Below are positions 40,267-51,896 of a DNA stretch of 64,000 nucleotides, piece after piece. The notes beneath the pieces are model-generated. The model had not been told where the DNA came from and ran no database searches. It worked only from the letters and a program-made list of their open reading frames with translations. The DNA is from Leishmania panamensis (Eukaryota; Euglenozoa; Kinetoplastea; Trypanosomatida; Trypanosomatidae). The stretch is taken from contig NC_025880.1 of the NCBI RefSeq assembly GCF_000755165.1, forward strand, positions 1,271,509-1,335,508, written 5' to 3'. Both the position numbers and the translations under genes were made by a program. Each line of letters opens with the position of its first letter. Position 1 is the first letter of the stretch.

Positions 40267-42972
40267 TCAAGAGCGCGCCACAGGCAAATGTGATGGTGCG
40301 CCACGCTTTTCTGCCGCCGCGGTTTATTTTTGACTATCGTCCCCTCTATCCGTGCTTGTATCTGAAGGGGATACGTGGATGGAGGGGGAGAGAGCATGCG
40401 CCTGTCTCTTTGTCTCTCTGCTCGTGTCATCCTCGTAGCCTCTCCTTTGCGTTTTGACTCCCTTTCTCCACTTGCACATATATCAGTAAATCAATTCGAG
40501 AGTGTGTTTTTGCCTGTCAGCCGTGCATCTGCATACACCGTTGCTTCCTCAGTCCATTCCCTGTACCCATGTGTTTTGCTTTTCCTTTCAGGCTTTTTTT
40601 TTTCGCTCCTGCGCTTGATTTGTTTCCGTCTCTGTCATCTTGTCATGTGCGCACAAGTGTCTTAGAGTGCAGTTCACAATCGCCTTTCCGTGTTCCTCGG
40701 GGTGACGCTTTTGTTGAGAGTTGCGCGGTGTTTCTTCCCGCCTCGCTGCCCAAGCCGCCCTTGTTGCCTGGCAGCACTTTTCTCCTTCCCTCTTTTTTCT
40801 GTTCCTCTCGTCTCTCTCTCTCTGCCTCTTCTTCCCTTCCTGTTGTTCTTGTCTTTTCGCGCGCGTGTGTGTGGGTGTGTGTTGGGTGCTGATTTCACTA
40901 ATCCTTCGCGCATTTGCTTTCGGTTTGCTTTATGTATAGGTGTCTAGAGAGTTGCTTTGACAGAGAGAGAGAGAAAGGGCTCCTTTCCCATTCATGTGCC
41001 TATGTTTTCTGTTGGTATTCTTTGTCATGTTTGCTTGCTTGCTTTACCGTAGAGTGTGGCCGTCATCTCCGACTCCACTCTGTGTCTCGGGCGCATCTGG
41101 CACCGTCAGCGGGGTTCCATCCAGTGTTGCTCAGAGTGTATCCGTGTGCGTATGGGTATGTGCATGTCCTTGTTGTGGTGTTTGGGGAGACGGATGTTGA
41201 GTGCCTCACGATGCGAACATGCATGGAGGAAGTTTATGTGTGTGTGTGTGTGTGTGCCTTCATCCGCGCTCCATCTCGTGTCGCGTGAAAAGCGTGTGCC
41301 TCCTCCTGGGCACTTCTTGACCTACACACGCTTTGTGGGAAATCACCAAATACATTATCGTTTGTTCGTATTCCTTTCGTTGTCCTGATATTTAGTCGCG
41401 GGGGATGTTTCTCACTCACCGTTGTGCCGATCACTCTTTTCTGTCTTTTTCTTTTTTCGCTGTCGACTTCCTCTTTTGCTTCCTCTCTTGCGCACACCCA
41501 TGTGCCATACGCGTGCGTGCGCGTACATGGAGGGTTCGCTGTCATGAGCGCTGACCCTTGTGCATTCCTTTGTTCCCCCCTCTTTGCTGTTTTGCTGGTC
41601 GTTGCCGACCATATGGGTTGGACTGTTGACATGCTCTTCTCTCTTCATTGTGTTTGGTGGAATGACGCGAAAGTAGGGAGAAACGAAGCACGAGAGGCGT
41701 TTCAGTCACTGCAATCGTGCTGCAAGTCCGTCAATTTTACTCATTGCTCTTTTCTAGTACCCCCTTTTTTTTGTTCTGTTTGCTGCCCCGCCCTGCGACT
41801 TCCCCAAACGGCCTACCTCGTTTTCGTGCACTCCGTCTCGCCTGTGTTCCCCCTCCCCCTCGCACCCCTCCTCATGTATGATCATCTTTACGTTCTTCTT
41901 CCGGCTATTTTTGTATAACCGTCTTCGCTGCTCCTGTTCGCCCCTCTTGGATGCGCCAGTGGTGTCGCTTTTCTTTGCCTCTTTTCTTCTTAAGCTTTCG
42001 CTGTAGTTTTACTCGTCGCCGTCATTTTCTCCTATGCCTTCTGCTGCGGCGTTTAGCAACCGTGTTTTAGCTCCATCCAACGCAGACACGCCATTCAACC
42101 CACGCCCACGCACGCGCCAAGGCGAACGCGCACGTGTCCGTAATGAACCACCCACGCACTCAGAGGCGCCGCACCTGCACAAGCCGTTTCATGAAGATGT
42201 TTCTCTGCTCTTCTTGCGTCTCTCTGTTTTGCGGTTATAAAGGGCAGTTTTGTGGTCTCCTCTCTACAGATTTTGTTTCCTTTAAAAATGCATGTGGCTG
42301 TGATGCTCCTGGTGTTGGTCGACGGCGTTTACTTAACCCATTTTCGCTCTACCTGTTTTCACGTCCAACTATGTGTATGCGTGTTGATGTGGTGTAGCCG
42401 TCGTGTTTCCTCTGTGTATACTTCTCATTTTTCTTTTTATTTCCTCTCTGTCGGTGTGTGTGTGTGTGGGCACTCCTATGTGGGATGTTTTCTTCCTCTT
42501 TGCGTGTGTGTTCTCCTATGAAGTGCGCTCTTCGGCAATGCCTTGGTGCAAAACGAAATCAGAGCGGGGAGGGGAGCACAGGCATTCATTTCGGTAGGGG
42601 ACACGAGAGAGTGACTGAGCAAGATAGGTGAGAGTGATAGCGACGGCTGCGTTGACCTCAAACAAGTTTATCGGCCTCTCTTCATGTCCGTATCATCTCG
42701 GTTATGTTTCTTTGCGTGCTGCGTGTCCGCCATTGTAGGTGGTGCACAGACTACATGGTTGGAGCCTTGTTAGGCCCTCTCTCTTCCGCGTCTTTAGCTG
42801 ATCTGCCAACTTCCTGAGGTGGTGGTGGTGGTGCGTGGCTGTCTATTCTTCTGCATGTGTGCTGTCGTCGTTGTCCTCCTTTCGTTCATCCCTCTTTTTC
42901 GGCCCCTCGAGGTGGTACCGCTCCTATGGGTCTTCATGTGGTTCATTGTTCCTCTTTTATTTTTTATCGCTT

Positions 42973-42974
<2 letters not shown>
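40267..42974. other. 3' UTR of gene F and spacer
   Basis: Pyrimidine-rich with GT tracts near 40864 and 41237. No coding-like frame is seen. Confidence 0.6.

Positions 42975-43008
<34 letters not shown>
42975..43008. repeat. (TG)17 microsatellite
   Basis: An uninterrupted TG run in non-coding sequence, just before a GC-rich island. Confidence 0.95.
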
Positions 43009-43009
<1 letters not shown>

Positions 43010-43084
43010 ACTCGCATTAGCACCACCCTGGCTCAACAGCAACAACAGCAAAGAAAATGACCGATTTTTGTTATTGCGTTCAGC

Positions 43085-43660
43085 GTATCCATTCTGCGAC
43101 CAAACACCGATTCGGGCCTGCCCCACCTCCGGCCCTGTCACAGGCCCACTCGCGTGGTGCGAAGCAGTGGCAGAGACGCGTCACAGCAATGCGCCGAGTC
43201 AGTCATCGGGGTACGGCCTCTGCCCCATCTCGTCACACATCCTGCCGCGCAGGCCGACTCACAACCGCTCGCGTTATGCCGGCCGTCGCGTGGCGCATCC
43301 CCCTCGGGGTGGCCCAGGCGTCCCGCCCCAGTAGACGCCGCAGGGTGGGTGAGCTACATTCGAGCCACGCTGCCACCCTGTCCATCACGTGGATGGCGCA
43401 CGCGTGCTCACTGTCGCGGGTTGCCCCGACGCAACGCCGCCCACGATCTGACGGCCGACATCAGCAGCGATGCATCACTCTGTCCTCCCTACGTCGTAGG
43501 CGCTCGACCCTGTCAGCACCAGAAGTGGCTCGCCATTGGCAGGGATGAAGGACGGGAAGAGAGAGGGGCTGCTCGGCTTCCCCACACAGAGCGGGAGGAG
43601 GGGGGGGGTGCTGGACGCTGCGCTACGATGCTGAGGTGTGGGCCGCTATCTGGAGGGATG
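43085..43660 (-). repeat. GC-rich island, SIDER-like relic in inverse orientation
   Basis: A GC-rich block has chance open frames (one open for over 300 codons without an ATG start). Its right end, read on the - strand (about 43598-43640), matches 50870-50910 on the + strand with three mismatches in about 41 bases (CACACCTCAGCATCGTA as core). So it belongs to the same element family as the 50.9-kb repeat but points the other way. The limits are approximate. Confidence 0.45.
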
Positions 43661-45470
43661 CACACGCATGCACGAGGTCATGCAAAGAAGCGCTCTTTTT
43701 TCCTAACCAGTTTTGCCTTTGTTTTCTGTACTTTCTGTGCCTCTACCTTTATGACTGCCTGTATATCCTCTTGCGTCCTTTTATCAGTGATTACGCTGAT
43801 GCCAATGCAGCTCGCAATTATGTGCGTGTGTTTGTGTGAGCTGCTCCTCCTGTTTGTTTGTGGGTTCTTTTCCTCTCTCTGTCGTTTTTTTTTTCTTCTC
43901 CGTTTCGCTGGCTCTCTTTTCTCTGAGGAACAAGAGGTTTTGTGTGTGCAATCAAAGTACACGCACACCCACAAGACTGGTGTATTCAGCGTGTCTGATG
44001 AAGTCGCGCTTTTATTCTCCGCGCCCAGTTACGTATGCGCGCTGTATGAGTTTCGAGAACGCGCAAGCGAGTGCGACGCCGCTTTCTGGCCGAAGCAGCT
44101 GCTGTTTGGGCAATTATGAGCGGAAAGGATCAAATCCGCCACTGTTGGTGCAGCAGTCACAAATCATTCTCAAGTACGGGCACGAACCTGCGCAGAGGCG
44201 GCCAAGAATGGGGAGGCGATGCAACTTGTTTTTTACCCACTGATGCCAACGATCACGCGTCGCTACCCTCCCCCCCCGCATACACCCACACCCACACATA
44301 CACGTACACACCTTCAGCGCCTCGTCGCATCATGCTTCGACTGGGTGTGCGTTTCATGTATCACTCCTTCCGCTACGCTCTCTCTCTCTCTCTCTTTTTC
44401 TCTCTGGTATCGGTCTTATGTTCTCTGCATGCACTCTCACGCATCGTTATGCGCACGCTCCTTTTTCTGCTGTTGCAGCCCGCATGCAGTTTTTACACAC
44501 ACACACACACACGCACACGCACAGCGCAGTGTCCAGCAAAAAAGAGAGAGGCGAGAATACGTAGTAAGGTCAGTTGTGCGCAGTGGGGGTAGCGCAGATA
44601 GGCCCGGCTACCCTCCCGGCAGTCGCCGCCTCCCGTTGCGCCGATTGTGTCATAAATTCTCTCTCTCGGTGTGCGAGGACGAGCTCAGAAGACGAACGAA
44701 TACAGCACGCGAAAGCTCTCGGCACAACAGAGGGGAGGGGGCTGGAGGCCACTACGGGGTATCTCATGCAAAAACGCCTACACATGCATTTCTCTGTTGT
44801 TTTTAACTTCTCTGCGCTGCGCCCTTCCCCCCTTTTGCCTGTCCCCTTCTCTCTTTCTTTCCTCATTACACCCTTCAACTTAGTTTCATAGCTTTTCTCC
44901 CCTGGCTCTTGCATGTTTTTTTATCTCCTTTGATCCTTCCGCTAAGACACGAGAAGGACAACACGCAAAGACGCACACACGTGCTGTGAATAGGGAACCA
45001 CACGGATCCAACTAGGTGGATTCTCGACACACCACCCAGCTACACCCCGCGCGCTCTTCCTTGCTGTGCCGACACTGACACGGAGCATCTCACGTGAGCT
45101 CCTGCATTCACTCTCTCTGCGTATGCGTTTTGCGTGCAAGAGGCCGAGTCTGGAATTTTTGGGTATTTCTCGCTGATGGTGCCGAGTCTTTCTGTTTTTT
45201 TCTCTTTTCTTTATTGCCGCGTTTCCGTGTTCGTGCCATTCGCCACGACTCCCCCGCAGAGGCGTTCAAATGCCTCTCGTTTGCGCTTCGTCTGTTCTCT
45301 CCACTCCGTTGTTCCCAGTTGTGTTTGTGTAATTACACTTCCCTCCCTAAGCGAATCCTTCCACCAGCCCCCCTCCCTCCCCCAATCTGCACCCTGACTT
45401 GACTCTGCGACACGTGCGTTCTTTTGGCGATTTTTTTTTTCACTTGTTGTAGCCATCCCGCTCTTGTGTT
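43661..45470. other. Spacer upstream of gene G
   Basis: Pyrimidine-rich non-coding DNA with a (CA)n tract at 44495-44522. No gene is seen. Confidence 0.6.
44495..44522. repeat. (CA)n microsatellite
   Basis: CA units interrupted by two CG steps, non-coding. Confidence 0.9.
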
Positions 45471-45532
45471 ATTCTTTCCCCCTCCCCATTGTTGGTGCCT
45501 TCTCCCAGTGTGTGCGTGCGCCATTGTTGTAG
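45470..45532 (+). promoter_or_regulatory. Probable trans-splice acceptor region of gene G
   Basis: A C/T tract is followed by TTCTCCCAG (AG at 45507-45508) and TTGTTGTAG (AG at 45531-45532). No ATG intervenes before 45738. Confidence 0.4.
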
Positions 45533-45737
45533 TAGGGGGGATAGGGAGAGGCAGTAGCAGCTGTACCGATCGACTTGTCACCCTCCACCACCCTGCTCCA
45601 CTCTACTTCACTGTTGCGGACTTGTGGACGTGTTCGTGTTGTCTCCCTGTCGGGCCACGCGCTCACCACGCCTCTTTTTGCCCCTTATCTGTTTTTCGTG
45701 TTTGGCTCTTGTATTGTCTCTCTCTCTTTCCTCGTTG

Positions 45738-48590
45738 ATGACGTCTTTGGCAGGCTTCCTCTATCCGGAATATGTGCTGCACAACTCAGTTGCCGCTGAG
45801 ACAGACTTTGAGGCGAGTCGACGACGTGTGCCCAAGAAGCTCACCACCTCTCTCATGGAGCACGACATCACCGCAGGGGCGGAAGGGGGCTGCATGAGCA
45901 GCCCACCAAACATATCGCAGCTTTTGATGAGCGAGCTGTTCTACGCATGGCGCACACAGGACACCCAAGACGACTCCGACGTAGAAAATAGTGATTCCGA
46001 TGCTACATCGAGTGAGACCTCGTATGACACCAGCGACCTAACAAGCGGTGGTAGTGGTTCGTCCGACTCGAGGTGTACTTCTTCCTACAGCGCTTCCAAC
46101 ACTGATGACTCGGACACCACCTCACACGACAGGTCGTCGACGTGGTATGAGGAGGATGAAGGGAGTGACCAAGAAGACGATGAAACTGAGGAAGCCGAGA
46201 TGATGGTCGGCAACGAGGCGCCCCGCATCAATGGCAACCTCGACTCCAATAGGCGCGCCATGGGCAACCTTAACGTGATTTTCAGCGTTAGCCGCAACAC
46301 CATCTCACCAGAGCAACGTGGTGGTATCATAGTCGCCTCCTCTGTGAGTACTCTGCCATCCTTCACGGTTGCCGGTGCGTCCAGCTCGCACTTCAGCTTT
46401 CTTTTGACTGACACACGTGAAAAGAAGATGCAAGGCGCTAGCGGCAGTGTCGCCTCGATGGTGCCACCAGCGTACACCACCACGACGTTGAACCCGAAGC
46501 TGAGCATGCCCTATGTATTCTCCACCTCTGACACCTTTAGCAACTGGTTGTTCACACCGCTCGAAGATCAGCCGAACGACTTGGGCAAAGATAAGAGCGG
46601 CAAAACTGGCGCCAGACGGCCACAGTCAGCGGTACCGCACAATTCAGGGGTTATCTCGCAGATGTACTTCTCCAATGACCATGGTTGCCATACAAGCGAC
46701 CAAAAACTTTCCACATTGCCCTTGGGTGATGAGAAGAGGCTCCAGACGGCGAGTGTGATGCACATCGAGGCAAAAGTGCAAAACCACACGCCCTCGAACC
46801 GCATCCACCGCAATGAGGACTCCGTCATCGGCCACATCTCTAGTGTGTGGTCTAACGACGACGGGAAGAGCGAGAGTGCCATGTTGAAACGGGCATCGGT
46901 CAGCAATGTGCATGACAGCTTCCCATCTTTCATGGCGTACTTCCCTACGCGTCCCCCGCGCATGGCGCCAGAAGAGATGTTAAGGGCATCTTCTGCTGGG
47001 AAGCGGGGTGAGACACTGCACAAGACGTCCGCCGATGGGGGCCCCGTGAACAACAGAGACTACAGCAGCAGTTCACCCGGCAAGCTGCCGCACTGCTCTT
47101 CATTTTCTCGCGCAGACACCAGCAGTGGTGGCAGTCCTGCCGGCGAAGTCTTCTGCACGGTTAGGGCGCTTTCTCCCAACGCCATTGTTCGGGTGCTGCG
47201 CGGCGACTTCGACAACCGAGATATCAGCCTTGATAGCAGCCTTTTTGATGCAGATCACCATCAAAAGGTCGAGTCTAGTAGGATGGAGGCCAAGGGGCCT
47301 TTCCGGCAGCGGTCGGCGTCCTCGGGGTACGCGGTGACTGCGGGTGGTGTACCTGATAGACACGGCACAAGTACAACGGCAGCGGGCAATGGCAGAACCT
47401 CGTCGAGCCACCGTGTTGACGCATCGGGGCGTCGCCGAGCGTCTGACAATTTGATTCTGAGCGTCTTGAGAGGGGCCCCTGCGGGGTGTCCGTGTGAATC
47501 TTTCTCTGTGACTCGGTCGTTTAGCTCCGGTCAAGTGCAGAGCCCAGCCCCTGTGCCATCGCAGCAGATGTTCGCCGGTGGGTGGCGGCTGCTGAGTTTC
47601 CGCGAGCAGGACGACACGCTGTTTACAAACATCGAGCACGTGCCACACAATGGAAAGTCAAAGAAAAAACATAAGAAATATACGAGCAAAAAGCGCAACA
47701 AGCATCGCAAGTCGCGCCACGCTGTTGGGGATGATCGCGAGGGCAATGGCGCAGGGAAGGATGAGCAGGCCCGCTATGACGTTCGCAAAAATGAAAATGC
47801 CCTCGACGGCGCAGCGCGAATGTGCCAGGGGAGAAATTCAGGGTACTCACCGACTGGAGTCGCCGGCGTGACCGGCGCTGGTGCCGCACCGACTGAGTAC
47901 CCTACTGGTGTGACTTACTCTGGCCCGAGTTACCCTCTCGGGTCGGCTGGTGGTACTCAGGATCAAGGTAGTGCCTGTAGTCGTGTGGAGGTAAATGCTC
48001 AGCCTTGTGGCCGACAGCGAGCGGTACGACAAGACCTGGTCAGGAGAACGCAGCCTCTTCGAGTAGGTACGTCGCCTGCCGCCGCTGACCCGCAGATACG
48101 AATGCCTCCCTCCAGAGCGCCGGTCCGTACCGTCACTGGGACCCCTCCCACCCGCTCCGTTTGGCAGTCGCAGATTTCAACAACAGCAAAGGTAGGCACC
48201 CCTGTCATGAATACTCATGTGCCCCTGCTCTCCGCAGTTGGTGCTTTGGACGCCGTGAATGAGGCGGGCGGCGAGAGGGGACAGCGACTCGACCGCTTTG
48301 AGAGGCTTAAGGATCCACCAGTGGCGAGCCCATCCGCAACGGGGCGGCGCGTGACCGTACGCTCAGGCAAGTCAAAGGTGATGAGCAGTGGTCGAAAGTG
48401 TAGTGGAATCAGCGACGCCGGCAGCGGTGTGCGGCGACTTCGACCAGCGTCGGCTACGCGAGTTCTGCCCTCCTTATCGTTGCCAAACAGACGCATCCCA
48501 GTTTGCCTGTACGGTGGTATGGCTGCTTGCAATGGTGAACCGTCACGGGAGTTGCCAACCCGTCTAGGGGAAGGACTGCCGCCACTGTAG
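45738..48590 (+). CDS. Ser/Asp-rich disordered protein of unknown function, gene G
   Basis: The product is 950 residues from the first ATG after the predicted acceptor. Residues ~73-160 are acidic and Ser/Thr/Asp-rich, typical of casein-kinase-2 substrates. The centre is low in hydrophobic residues and looks disordered, with one more folded stretch near ~195-290. Residues ~636-662 are a dense Lys/Arg/His cluster (KSKKKHKKYTSKKRNKHRK) that could serve as a nuclear signal or polyanion-binding patch. The tail is Arg/Ser/Pro-rich. The motor-like landmarks shared by B, C, E and F are absent. I do not recognise the family. The residue use and the stop followed by pyrimidine-rich sequence support a real gene. 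Confidence 0.75.
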   Translation: MTSLAGFLYPEYVLHNSVAAETDFEASRRRVPKKLTTSLMEHDITAGAEGGCMSSPPNISQLLMSELFYAWRTQDTQDDSDVENSDSDATSSETSYDTSDLTSGGSGSSDSRCTSSYSASNTDDSDTTSHDRSSTWYEEDEGSDQEDDETEEAEMMVGNEAPRINGNLDSNRRAMGNLNVIFSVSRNTISPEQRGGIIVASSVSTLPSFTVAGASSSHFSFLLTDTREKKMQGASGSVASMVPPAYTTTTLNPKLSMPYVFSTSDTFSNWLFTPLEDQPNDLGKDKSGKTGARRPQSAVPHNSGVISQMYFSNDHGCHTSDQKLSTLPLGDEKRLQTASVMHIEAKVQNHTPSNRIHRNEDSVIGHISSVWSNDDGKSESAMLKRASVSNVHDSFPSFMAYFPTRPPRMAPEEMLRASSAGKRGETLHKTSADGGPVNNRDYSSSSPGKLPHCSSFSRADTSSGGSPAGEVFCTVRALSPNAIVRVLRGDFDNRDISLDSSLFDADHHQKVESSRMEAKGPFRQRSASSGYAVTAGGVPDRHGTSTTAAGNGRTSSSHRVDASGRRRASDNLILSVLRGAPAGCPCESFSVTRSFSSGQVQSPAPVPSQQMFAGGWRLLSFREQDDTLFTNIEHVPHNGKSKKKHKKYTSKKRNKHRKSRHAVGDDREGNGAGKDEQARYDVRKNENALDGAARMCQGRNSGYSPTGVAGVTGAGAAPTEYPTGVTYSGPSYPLGSAGGTQDQGSACSRVEVNAQPCGRQRAVRQDLVRRTQPLRVGTSPAAADPQIRMPPSRAPVRTVTGTPPTRSVWQSQISTTAKVGTPVMNTHVPLLSAVGALDAVNEAGGERGQRLDRFERLKDPPVASPSATGRRVTVRSGKSKVMSSGRKCSGISDAGSGVRRLRPASATRVLPSLSLPNRRIPVCLYGGMAACNGEPSRELPTRLGEGLPPL

Positions 48591-50869
48591 GTCTGCCTTG
48601 AAACAAATGTACTGCTTCAGCCCTCTCTGCCTCTCCATCCTTTTTAGCGCATGTATGTCTGTCTGTTTCTGCAAGCTCCTCTGCTGCCTCTACTCTCTTT
48701 TTTTCGTTGTTGGCGTTTGCAGTGGAGTTTTTTAGTTTAATTTATTTGGACGCTTCTGTTGTTGCCACGACTCTCGAAATAGGAAAGGTCTTGTGTCTTT
48801 TCATTTCCCCCCCTTTACTTTCACTTTGGCTGCTGCTAAGGCTTTTGTAGGCGTGTTTGCATGCGACTCGAAGTAGCCTCATCGCTCTCATGTAAAGCTG
48901 GTGCATCTCTCTCTCTCTATTTCTGTGGCCTGAATGCCTCAACTCTCCAAGATTACCGAGGATAAGTGGATAATGCTGACCTAGGTGGTGAGAAACAAAA
49001 TGTAGCAGCTCAGAATTCTCATGTTTCTCCTTTTCGGTTGGGTAAGATGAGCATACCCGCCCCGTCCCCTGCGATACACGCACCAACTCACACAGCGATA
49101 GGCGCTCTAAAAGAGCACCGCCACTCAGTCACTTCGGAGACCCGTCCGGGCAGTTGACATATTCACCACATCCAGAACCCGCTGTTCCCTCCCTTCCGCA
49201 GAGATACCCATACGAACGCTGTGTACAACGCAGCTTTTTCTTTCCTTCGCCCTAACGTTTGCGTATCCATACAGGCCCACACATCTATATTGATTCATGC
49301 AGGCTTATGCGGCTGAACGAGTAAGGGCGGTCCTACATGCACATACAAGAGGGGACGATGAGCAGAGAGCACAACACGCAGGAGAGAAAGGCGTGCAAAG
49401 GGAAATGATACGTGTTTGCATGGATTTTAGTCAGGTGCGCTGCGAATAGCCTCTGCCCCTTCTCTCTTTGCCCCTCGCTCTCTCTCTTCTCCTCTCTCCG
49501 CCATCTTCTCTTTTCTCTCAGCTCTCCGACTATCTTTTTCGTAATGTTTCTCCTTTTATAGGGTACGTACGTTTTGCACGGCTTTTCTTTCACTTGCTGA
49601 GTTGACTTCCCTTCTTGTCTCTGTTTTTGACTCTCTCGCTCGAATAGCGGTGCCGGAATAGGATGGTGGATGGGAAGGGTAAGGCGAAGGTAGCCCGAGG
49701 ATATTTTGTGCGTGAGTGCGTGCGTATGTGTGTGGGGGGAGGAGGGGTTCTATCGGGGCCTTGTATCGCGTGCCAAAGAGCAAGAGCGAGGTGACCACAA
49801 AAGAAGAAGAAAGGATGTCTCCTCACCTTCCCCGCCCCCACAGTAGGTGTGCCTTTGCTACCTTACCCCTCTCTCCCACTCCCACCTTCTTCGATACATG
49901 CTACTGCCCTGCCCTGCCCCCGCCCCCGCCCCCCCTTTCTCTCTCTCTCGCATTCTCCGTCGTTTTTTTTCCTTTTACTCTCCTCCCTTTTCTTCTTGCA
50001 AGCGATGTTTGGGTAGCCCGTCGTTTTTGATGTTTTTGCTTAATCGAGATGACGCCCACACGAACGCGCAAATGCCGATTAACCAAACTCGAGCGACACG
50101 AGCAAATAAAAAAAAAAATGGATAGGGGTGGATGGCCTGCAGAGGGGAGCCACTCTCGTGTACTGTGCACCCCCTCCCTTCCTCCTCGCTCCTCCCTCCG
50201 TCGCTTCTCCCTTTACCTGTCGTTTCGTGTCTGTATTCTCTTCTTCTCCTCTATGCAGCACACTGCATGGTGTGGCTATGCGAGGGGTAGATGATGGGCC
50301 AACAGAGAAGTGGGGTGCATGTCTGCGTGTCCGTTGTTGGGTAAGTAGCGAGCTTGAAGGAAGCGGTGCAGCAAGCGAGACTATGCCTCGAGGGGACGGG
50401 GCGAACACCGTCTGCTTACTGCGTGTGGTGCCGTGGTTATGCAGCTCATGAATCCCAATCATCTTTGTGCCTCCTCACGCTTCCTCACGCCCCCTCACCA
50501 CCTCTGATTTCCGTCTCCTACTCGTCCTGTGCTGCCTTCCCAGTGTTCTTTCACACATATTTTGTACACCTATGCGCTCGAGTTACAACTACTCTCCTCG
50601 TCTGCGCACTCTTGGCTTCGATGTGTTTTCCTTCGTGTTGATATGCGTAGTTGTGGCCCTCCCTTTTCAGAGTTTCACGTCTTTCTTATCTGCTTGTCTC
50701 TTTTTTTTTCTTATCACCATGGCGAAGGTGTAAACGCCACAACGGGTCTGCTCATGTGTATATGATACGTTGCAGCATCGATGTTGGCTCATGTGCATGT
50801 TTCACTCTCTCTTTTCTTTTCGCTGCTTCTCGTTCTCGTGTGTCTGCTTCCAAAATGATGACCGGGAGA
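48591..50869. other. 3' UTR of gene G and spacer
   Basis: Mixed composition at first (48950-49160 is more balanced), then pyrimidine-rich. I see no supportable gene. Confidence 0.55.
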
Positions 50870-51161
50870 CACACCTCAGCATCGTATCGCAGCATTCAGC
50901 ACCCCCCCCCTGCCACCGAGCCGGACCCTGGACGCGGCCTGCTCGGATCACGGCGTGCCGTGTGCTGAGCCCCGTCTGGCACCGCATGCATTGCAAGGAA
51001 GGCGCCAGAGGAGTCGACTAGGCGCATGCCCCGCATGGGCAGCAGACGTCTTGCTCTAGACGACCAGGATTTGACGGTGGCACAATGAGGAGGGGAGGGG
51101 GGGGGAGATGGACTGTGGCTCTGTGCGTATGATTGTGGACTTGCTCATGGTGGAGTGACAC
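50870..51161. repeat. Short SIDER-like element with the second copy of the 250-bp perfect repeat (50912-51161)
   Basis: The first 41 bases (50870-50910) match the inverse strand of the 43.6-kb island end with three mismatches. The next 250 bases are identical to 35042-35291. The element could be a truncated or composite copy of the GC-rich island at 34.4-35.3 kb. Confidence 0.7.
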
Positions 51162-51896
51162 CTGGAAAAGGAACTACCCCATTGGAAGGTCTTCGGCGCT
51201 GCTTACCTGACTGATTTTCTCCGTGCGCTTATGTGTTTCAACGTGCGCTCTTGGCTGAGACCCCTCTTCCTTATTAGGCGTTGTCTTCTCGTCGCTGTGC
51301 GTATGGCTACGTTGGTGTGAACAAGCGCGACTGAAGAGTGCTTGATCGTTGTGTTGTTTTTTTCCGCTTTTCAGTCTTTGTGTGACTACGTGTTGCTGCG
51401 TGTTATATTTCACATCTTGTTTCTCGTCTAACCGCGTGCCGTGTGTCCTTCGTTGTTCATGTCTACTCGTGCAGTTTGTCCTTGCTGTTGACGAGATCAG
51501 TTTCTTCCGTTTTGCCTCGGTGACTGCCACGCCCTGTGCGCTTCTCTCTTCCCCCCCCCCCTCCCCCGTGCACGTGTGCGCGTGTGGAACTGATGGGCGA
51601 CTCGACAGGAGTGCAGACCGAGGAGTTGTACTGCACTCCCTGACCCACCCCTCTACTTCCACTTCGAGCTCTGCAGTAATCGTGCCACGAACATTCGCTA
51701 ATGTTTTCGGTGACTATAATCAGGACGCTGGTGTGTAGACGACCTCGCATGAGGAAATGCGCTCTTTCACTCTTCTCCTTTTCTCTTGTTACATCTTCTC
51801 GCACATGGGTTCGCACAGCTGAGCCATGGGAGCGACCTTTTTCTTGTTTGTGTGTGCCCTCTCATGTGGAGTACTCACCACTGCTCTCTTTCATAA
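51162..51896. other. Spacer before the decayed gene
   Basis: Pyrimidine/GT-rich, with no coding-like frame. It may be the former 5' region of the decayed gene. Confidence 0.5.

Noticed and set aside
43154..44119. A + strand open frame of about 320 codons
   Set aside because: It has no ATG start, spans a GC-rich repeat-like island and then pyrimidine-rich DNA, and its composition changes at the boundary.
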